This document shows positions 59,248-64,000 of a DNA stretch of 64,000 nt, one piece after another. A model generated the notes under the pieces. The model was not told the DNA's origin. It saw only the letters and a program-made list of their open reading frames with translations, and ran no database searches. A program made the position numbers and the translations under genes. Source of the stretch: an uncultured Aquimarina sp. (GTDB taxonomy: Bacteria; Bacteroidota; Bacteroidia; Flavobacteriales; Flavobacteriaceae); assembly GCF_947492405.1 (NCBI RefSeq), contig NZ_CANLMP010000010.1:62001-126000 (forward strand), in the 5' to 3' direction. Every line of letters starts with the position of its first letter. Position 1 is the first letter of the stretch.

Positions 59248-60867
59248 TTAGTTAGATGGTTTTTTAGGCTTCCCTTTTTCCCACTGTGCTTTGCCAAGTA
59301 ACCAACTAAAATCACCACTTAATTGGTCTCCTGACACTGCTTTTCCACCCTTGTATTCATAGATTCCAGCACTGGAATGGCATCCCATACAGCTTTCTGT
59401 ACCAAAAATGGTAATGTCACTTACAGGGTTTGCTTCCATAAGATTAGCAGCCGATTGATTTCCTGTCTGAAAAAAAGTTTCCATGGTAATATTGGTTAGT
59501 AATGCCAGGTTAGGTTTTCCACCGGGTTTGTTTACTACGGATTTTGGCACATTATATCCAGCCTCAGTATGATTGCCCGGAAGAGCGTTTTGATCCAATG
59601 GATATTGCGTATCGATTAGTTGATAATATTGCCAAACACTTTTTTGTTGTTTAAAATATGTTTGCATTTTTTCATTTACTCGTTGTACTCTAATTGGGAT
59701 GTCCACCATACGTTTTGCTTGGGTTTTCATAGTATCACTTTCTGCATAGTACATATCTGTGTTACTGCTCGAAATTGTCCAGAAATCTCCGTGAGCTCCT
59801 TTGTTATGTGTGTAAGTCGTTCCGTTATTGGTTACATCTATATTTACAGGACAGATCTCACAATTCGGATCTGTTAATGAAGGAGGAATTACTGTTGTTT
59901 TTCCATCTTTTTCGATTACATTTTGATCCAGATTATCAATATGTTCAAAAGTTGACCAAACCCATTGTTTTCCCGTTGGTGTTTTTTGACTGATATGAAA
60001 ACCGATCATTCCTAAATCTTTTTTGACTAAAGTAGAATCAGGGCTAATAATATATCCTTCTTCAGTATAGTACCTTTCTTTATGATCGGTATCCGTAAGG
60101 ATTTTCCAAGCAAATTTTATTTCTATAGCTCCTAGTTTATTGCTTTTATAATCTCCTTTTGGGAAGTTGGCGATTACTCCATTTTCAGAAAATTTGGTTT
60201 GTCCATTTTTATTATAGAGCTTATTAGTAACTATATAATCAAATTCTTCTTTATTCATTAATACTTCGTATACGACAACATTTCCATTTTGGTCAAACAA
60301 TTTTCCTGCAAAAGCCTGATCAACTTCATCAGCAATGTCGAAGTTTTTAGGATGCGTTGGTGTAGCAGAAGAAAGCACTATTCTAGCGTCTTCGGATATC
60401 TTATCATCGTGTAATCCTAATCCAGATGCTGTTCTTGGACTTCCCCAAGGAGCAGGTGTTTTTCCATCAGCTCGATATACTTGAAAGGCCTCTTTCCATC
60501 CCAACCAGGTAGGCTCTCCTTTATCTGTAAATTTAGGTGTAGGAGTACCTTTGTCATCTCTTGGCCACATGATGGCTATAAAAGCCTGCCAGCTGTATTC
60601 ATTAAACTTCTCATTAAGCTTAAATGTATTTTTTTTGTCTTTCAGCTTTTTTTGAATCACTGGATCCACATCTACAGGAATGTCTGCAGAAAATTTTACC
60701 GGAGCAGGAATTTTTTTGTAATCATCTGTATTGATATTGACTTCTGCTTTATCGTTATTTCCTTCAATGATTACTTTATCATCACAAGAAAATAGTAGTA
60801 ACGAAATACATAAAACCGTTGTGAGGTGAAATATATTGGAGTTTAAAAATTGTATTGTGTGTTTCAT
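59248..60867 (-). CDS. c-type cytochrome lipoprotein of the LodA-type operon
   Basis: A 539-residue lipoprotein: hydrophobic signal and lipobox LLLFSCDD (Cys about 28). Near the C-terminus is one heme c motif, CMGCH (493-497), in GTESCMGCHSSAGIYEYKGG. A second cysteine pair, CEIC, lies near residue 340 without a histidine. The rest has EYSWQAFIAIMWPRDDKGTP and WQYYQLIDTQYPLDQN; I do not recognise it as a named domain. It starts 21 bases after the LodB-like gene, so it is in the operon. I infer an extracytoplasmic electron acceptor for the CTQ enzyme. A methionine for the second axial ligand cannot be assigned. Confidence 0.75.
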   Translation of the reverse strand: MKHTIQFLNSNIFHLTTVLCISLLLFSCDDKVIIEGNNDKAEVNINTDDYKKIPAPVKFSADIPVDVDPVIQKKLKDKKNTFKLNEKFNEYSWQAFIAIMWPRDDKGTPTPKFTDKGEPTWLGWKEAFQVYRADGKTPAPWGSPRTASGLGLHDDKISEDARIVLSSATPTHPKNFDIADEVDQAFAGKLFDQNGNVVVYEVLMNKEEFDYIVTNKLYNKNGQTKFSENGVIANFPKGDYKSNKLGAIEIKFAWKILTDTDHKERYYTEEGYIISPDSTLVKKDLGMIGFHISQKTPTGKQWVWSTFEHIDNLDQNVIEKDGKTTVIPPSLTDPNCEICPVNIDVTNNGTTYTHNKGAHGDFWTISSSNTDMYYAESDTMKTQAKRMVDIPIRVQRVNEKMQTYFKQQKSVWQYYQLIDTQYPLDQNALPGNHTEAGYNVPKSVVNKPGGKPNLALLTNITMETFFQTGNQSAANLMEANPVSDITIFGTESCMGCHSSAGIYEYKGGKAVSGDQLSGDFSWLLGKAQWEKGKPKKPSN

Positions 60868-60888
60868 AGTATAAAAAATTTAAGGTTA

Positions 60889-62037
60889 CTAGTTATAATT
60901 TTGATTAGCATGTCTTCTTTTCCAGAAAAGTGATGTAGTGTATCGATCTTCCTGTGCATAGTATTCTTGCCTCTTTTTCAGATATGCTTTATAATCTTGA
61001 GTAATGATTTGCTGATATTTTTGTAATCCAGATTGATCTCCTTTTAGATCATCTAATGTAGCATAAGCTGCATACTGACTCATAGTTAATGATTTAAAAA
61101 TCCCGAGGGATGAAATAGGATCATAAGAGGAAGCCGCATCACCTACTGCAAGCCAAGAATCGCCAGTAACAGTACTAAGATATTGTGTGTGAGCCGCCGT
61201 TACTTGAGGTTGCGAGAGATGTATAGTATCTTTTATTCTGTTGTTAGTATACTTGGTATTATTTAGGAGCTTATCAAAAGCTTCTTTTTTACGAAGTTGT
61301 AACTGATTTGCAATATCTGCATCAGTCATATAGCCAACTACGATCGTTTTATTGGGTAATGTAGCACTATACCACCATCCATTTTGATCGGTTTCGACAC
61401 AAGTTCCATTGCCTATTTCTGAATGCGCTTTATCTTGATTTTTTGAAATATAAAAACGATAAATCCCAACCATCTGATCCTTCTTAATCTTAGCAGATTT
61501 TTGAAGACTAGAGAATGTAGCTTTCTTACCAGTTGCATCTACTACAAAATTGGATTTAACTGTTGTATTATCTTTTTTAGAATTAGTTTCCAAGACCCAA
61601 TGTTTAGATTTCTTGGTGGATGCTATAATACTAGTTTCAAAATAGAAAAAAACACCTCTTTTTTGTGCTTCTTTAATCATAAATTGATCAAAAGCAATTC
61701 GATCCAAATGCCATCCGTATCCATAAGGGGAATACATATATTCATTATGATATAATTCTGAGGATCCCCAAGCAGCCGACGTTCCATAGGCGGTTATAAA
61801 ATTACACTCTAAAAAAGAATTCCAAATCCCTAACTTTTGTAATTGCTGAGAGGCATGAGGAGGTAGCGTTTCTCCTATTCTGCGTATAGAAGCGTTATTA
61901 GGAATGAAAGATGGTTTACGCTCCATAATGGCAATACGAAGTTCGGGAGCTTCATTTTTTAATGAAATTGCAGTAGCACATCCTGCAACACCACCGCCGA
62001 TTATAACTACATCATATGTGTATGGATTGTTTTTCAT
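60889..62037 (-). CDS. LodB-like FAD-dependent oxidoreductase, CTQ maturation
   Basis: A 382-residue flavoprotein. The N-terminus YDVVIIGGGVAGCATAISLK is an FAD-binding Rossmann motif; then IRRIGETLPPHASQQLQKLG and GYGWHLDRIAFDQFMIKEAQ, a pattern of tryptophan-halogenase/LodB-type monooxygenases. Then FVVDATGKKATFS and WLAVGDAASSYDPISSLGI, the second FAD motif. LodB is the partner that generates the cysteine-tryptophylquinone of LodA by oxygenating its tryptophan, and the gene order supports that here. It begins one base inside the stop codon of the 147-residue gene (TAATG) and precedes the cytochrome gene. Confidence 0.85.
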   Translation of the reverse strand: MKNNPYTYDVVIIGGGVAGCATAISLKNEAPELRIAIMERKPSFIPNNASIRRIGETLPPHASQQLQKLGIWNSFLECNFITAYGTSAAWGSSELYHNEYMYSPYGYGWHLDRIAFDQFMIKEAQKRGVFFYFETSIIASTKKSKHWVLETNSKKDNTTVKSNFVVDATGKKATFSSLQKSAKIKKDQMVGIYRFYISKNQDKAHSEIGNGTCVETDQNGWWYSATLPNKTIVVGYMTDADIANQLQLRKKEAFDKLLNNTKYTNNRIKDTIHLSQPQVTAAHTQYLSTVTGDSWLAVGDAASSYDPISSLGIFKSLTMSQYAAYATLDDLKGDQSGLQKYQQIITQDYKAYLKKRQEYYAQEDRYTTSLFWKRRHANQNYN

Positions 62038-62480
62038 TAGCTAGGATCTTGTTTTACCGCAATCCATTGTGCAACTACCCCTGCAGGAGCAGTAGATTTT
62101 CCATTAGGTCCTGTGGGATGTGGGATTTCCCTAACGATGGATCCAACAATAGCAGGGCGTTGATCTATCCCATTCATCCAATTAGGCACATAATATCCTA
62201 AATAGTTATAGATCCACTCTGCACCTCCTACAATTCCTTTTCCTTGAAATTGAAGTGTAAAAGGATTTCCATATCCAATGGAACCCTTTAATTTTAGTTC
62301 CCATCCAGGGCCGTATATCAAACCATCAAGAGTCTGCATAGGAGCTTCGTTTATTTTTATATTTCCTCTTCCAAATTCTAATGAATCAAAATCCGCATCT
62401 AAATCAGGATTACTAAGAAAACTTCTATAAGTCCATACCCCGGTAAGGATTTCTGGAACTGAATTAGTTGGTGTACTCAT
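62037..62480 (-). CDS. unknown 147-residue protein between LodA- and LodB-like genes
   Basis: I recognise no family. The protein has no signal peptide or membrane helix, and begins MSTPTNSVPEILTGVWTYRS. It is rich in Gly, Trp and Tyr with strand-like segments (LKLKGSIGYGNPFTLQFQGK, GAEWIYNYLGYYVPNWMNGI), suggesting a small beta-barrel fold. It starts 6 bases after the LodA-like stop and its stop overlaps the LodB-like start by one base. I infer a chaperone or third subunit of the CTQ enzyme. Confidence 0.7.
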   Translation of the reverse strand: MSTPTNSVPEILTGVWTYRSFLSNPDLDADFDSLEFGRGNIKINEAPMQTLDGLIYGPGWELKLKGSIGYGNPFTLQFQGKGIVGGAEWIYNYLGYYVPNWMNGIDQRPAIVGSIVREIPHPTGPNGKSTAPAGVVAQWIAVKQDPS

Positions 62481-62486
62481 ACTGTT

Positions 62487-64000
62487 TTAATTATTGTTAT
62501 TTTCTTTATTTGATTCTCCAAAACTTTGTCCTAATACACGATCTCCAGGTTTTACAGGATCTCCTAATGCTTCATTATTACGCTCTATTTGATAAAACTG
62601 TCTTGTAATTCCAGTTCCTTTGGAGACTATAAAGCCAAGATCTTTCCATGCCTGAACCATTTGTAGATCCCCAGCCTTATTGTTTGGTATTCCAGATGCC
62701 CAGTATACCTGCGACCCGTTTGGTTCTGGAGCATCCAGTACTACAATAGGTCTGTGAGCTGGCCACCAGGGAATGTTATAAGCAATTTGTTGCTCTACTG
62801 GATCACCTGTTGATTCCGGATAAATGTTATTCCATTTTTCATAGGTGATATTAATGTTCTGAAATGTGCATTCATGAAAATCTGCTTGCCATGGAATTCC
62901 TATATATTTAGTAAGATCTCCAGGCTCCATACCTGCAGCTAGATTAGGAGCAGTACTACCATCAGTATTCGCAATAGGCTGTGGGATACTTAATCCTCCA
63001 GCAATATAGGTGGCATGTTTAATTCGATAAGGTTCACTATAAATAGCTGGATTATTAACAATCCAGGAGAGTTCACCTCCCGGACAGAAAGCACCACCTA
63101 ATAAGTTACTCAATACACCACGGTCAATTCCGATACCTGTTGTAGGAGGATTTACCCAAGGATTAGTGCATTTTGTATTACTTTCCCCCCATTCTGTACA
63201 TTCATTAACAAATTTTCCATTTGCCCATTGTTTTAAAAAGAATAACTGCGTTTCTGTCATAGATAGAAACTTTTGAGGAGCAGTATTACTAATCGGATTA
63301 TTACCACAGAGCATAGGCATTAATCGGGGCTTATTAGAAGTAGAATTGTAATTTCCTTCTACCTCATATTCATTAAGTTGATTGGTTTGTCTCATAATTC
63401 CGAGTACAAATTGTCTCAATCGGTAGTATGGATCTTCTCCATTTTTTGGAGGGATGGAAAGTGTTTCGTAATTTAAATTTCCACCAGTACCTCGATTATG
63501 AGGATCTCCACCACCGAAGAAGTCAAAAACAAAGGTGTATTTAAAATCATCTGGTCTGCGCAATTGTGGCCACAGTTCCCTATAAAATTTTGGATAATAA
63601 TCAGGGTTGTATCGTGCTTCATTTCTCCAGATATCGAATTCTTCTTGAGTTTTAGGGCTATTGCTTTCTTTTGTGAAAGGAGGTACTCCAAATACTTGCG
63701 GATCATATGCCATTTTACGAACAAAAAGGTCGTACATCTTTTCATCCATCGTAATCATGTCTTCCATTTCAGGAACATATCTCGGGTATCCCACAACGAC
63801 CCATGCAGGAACTTGGACATCCATAGTTCCCTTAGTTTTGGTCTTTATTTCTTTATCACCATCATAAGTGATATCTGTAAAAGTGTATTCTATTGTAGCC
63901 GTTACAGGTCCATCAGAGATATCATCAAACCAACCATCATTATTAACAAAACTTTCTATAACTGGAGTTTTAGTGGATCCCGAATTACCATTTCCTCCTA
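62487..64000 (-). CDS. LodA-like cysteine-tryptophylquinone (CTQ) amino-acid oxidase, C-terminal 503 residues
   Basis: The gene enters from the right edge; the frame is open to base 64000, and about 200 N-terminal residues are missing if it has LodA length. LodA is the L-lysine 6-oxidase of Marinomonas, with a CTQ cofactor from Cys516 and Trp581. Here the motif GGAFCPGGELSW gives the Cys (codon 63084-63086) and IPWQADFHECT the Trp (codon 62889-62891). They are 65 residues apart, exactly as in LodA. Further family motifs are GWFDDISDGPV (63903-63935), VVVGYPRYVPEM and MLCGNNPISN. It likely oxidises a primary amine of an amino acid. The substrate cannot be inferred. Confidence 0.88.
   Translation of the reverse strand, partial: GGNGNSGSTKTPVIESFVNNDGWFDDISDGPVTATIEYTFTDITYDGDKEIKTKTKGTMDVQVPAWVVVGYPRYVPEMEDMITMDEKMYDLFVRKMAYDPQVFGVPPFTKESNSPKTQEEFDIWRNEARYNPDYYPKFYRELWPQLRRPDDFKYTFVFDFFGGGDPHNRGTGGNLNYETLSIPPKNGEDPYYRLRQFVLGIMRQTNQLNEYEVEGNYNSTSNKPRLMPMLCGNNPISNTAPQKFLSMTETQLFFLKQWANGKFVNECTEWGESNTKCTNPWVNPPTTGIGIDRGVLSNLLGGAFCPGGELSWIVNNPAIYSEPYRIKHATYIAGGLSIPQPIANTDGSTAPNLAAGMEPGDLTKYIGIPWQADFHECTFQNINITYEKWNNIYPESTGDPVEQQIAYNIPWWPAHRPIVVLDAPEPNGSQVYWASGIPNNKAGDLQMVQAWKDLGFIVSKGTGITRQFYQIERNNEALGDPVKPGDRVLGQSFGESNKENNNN

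Noticed and set aside
1..64000. tRNA, rRNA, CRISPR array, prophage or insertion sequence
   Set aside because: I looked through the intergenic regions for T-loop patterns, regularly spaced repeats and transposase or integrase motifs and found none. Short RNAs cannot be excluded by eye.

Overview
The window is AT-rich, densely packed DNA from a member of the Flavobacteriaceae (Bacteroidota). I infer this from several signs. There are TonB-dependent receptors with a carboxypeptidase-regulatory-like N-terminal domain and a Por secretion (T9SS) sorting tail. Promoter -7 elements have the Bacteroidota form TAnnTTTG, and Shine-Dalgarno sequences are almost absent. Small Bacteroidota-type families (DUF3098, DUF4271, DUF4296, DUF423, DUF6249) occur in familiar orders. 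The species cannot be fixed from the sequence; a marine genus is plausible. I saw no rRNA, tRNA, CRISPR array, transposase or prophage gene.

Region by region. 1-3.4 kb (minus strand) is an envelope cluster: ftsX, lgt, a small membrane-anchored protein, a DUF3098 protein, uppP and the start of truB. 3.6-9.4 kb holds a panE-like gene remnant, leuS with three repeat-derived peptide insertions, a SemiSWEET transporter, ald and a YugP-type metallopeptidase. 9.4-15.3 kb holds an Lrp/AsnC regulator, saccharopine dehydrogenase, a DUF423 protein, pckA and a serine hydrolase. 15.5-16.7 kb is a small ECF sigma operon. 16.9-22.2 kb holds hemD, a DUF4271 protein, a dolichol-phosphate-mannose-synthase-like GT2 enzyme, pyrC, a DUF4296 lipoprotein and an NAD-dependent epimerase. 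22.3-26.7 kb is a periplasmic TPR-CHAT protein divergent from an ECF sigma factor and a membrane TPR protein, with two TGTAAA inverted repeats between them. 26.8-33.7 kb holds tyrS, an astacin-like protease, two tandem YHS-domain genes, a LuxE-like enzyme, a mini T9SS protein and a MATE pump.

33.8-49.1 kb looks like one functional block. It has two paralogous pairs of a TonB-dependent receptor and an Asp-rich repeat lipoprotein, a MORN-repeat protein, a PiT phosphate transporter with a helical C-terminal extension, and a PhoB/PhoR-like two-component system. Several of its intergenic regions carry TAAC heptamers repeated in exact 11-bp phase, which is the layout of a Pho box. I infer a phosphate-starvation regulon.

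49-58.6 kb holds a GT28-like glycosyltransferase, trmB, a LysE transporter, an alkyltransferase-like protein, a REP-like element, an outer-membrane-type protein, mrp, a NifU-domain gene, a lipoprotein, an acyltransferase, an AraC regulator and a metallophosphoesterase. The right end (59.2-64 kb) is an operon with a LodA-like cysteine-tryptophylquinone (CTQ) oxidase cut by the window edge, an unknown 147-residue protein, a LodB-like flavoprotein and a c-type cytochrome lipoprotein. This last operon, the sigma/CHAT locus and the putative Pho regulon are the best candidates for undescribed biology.
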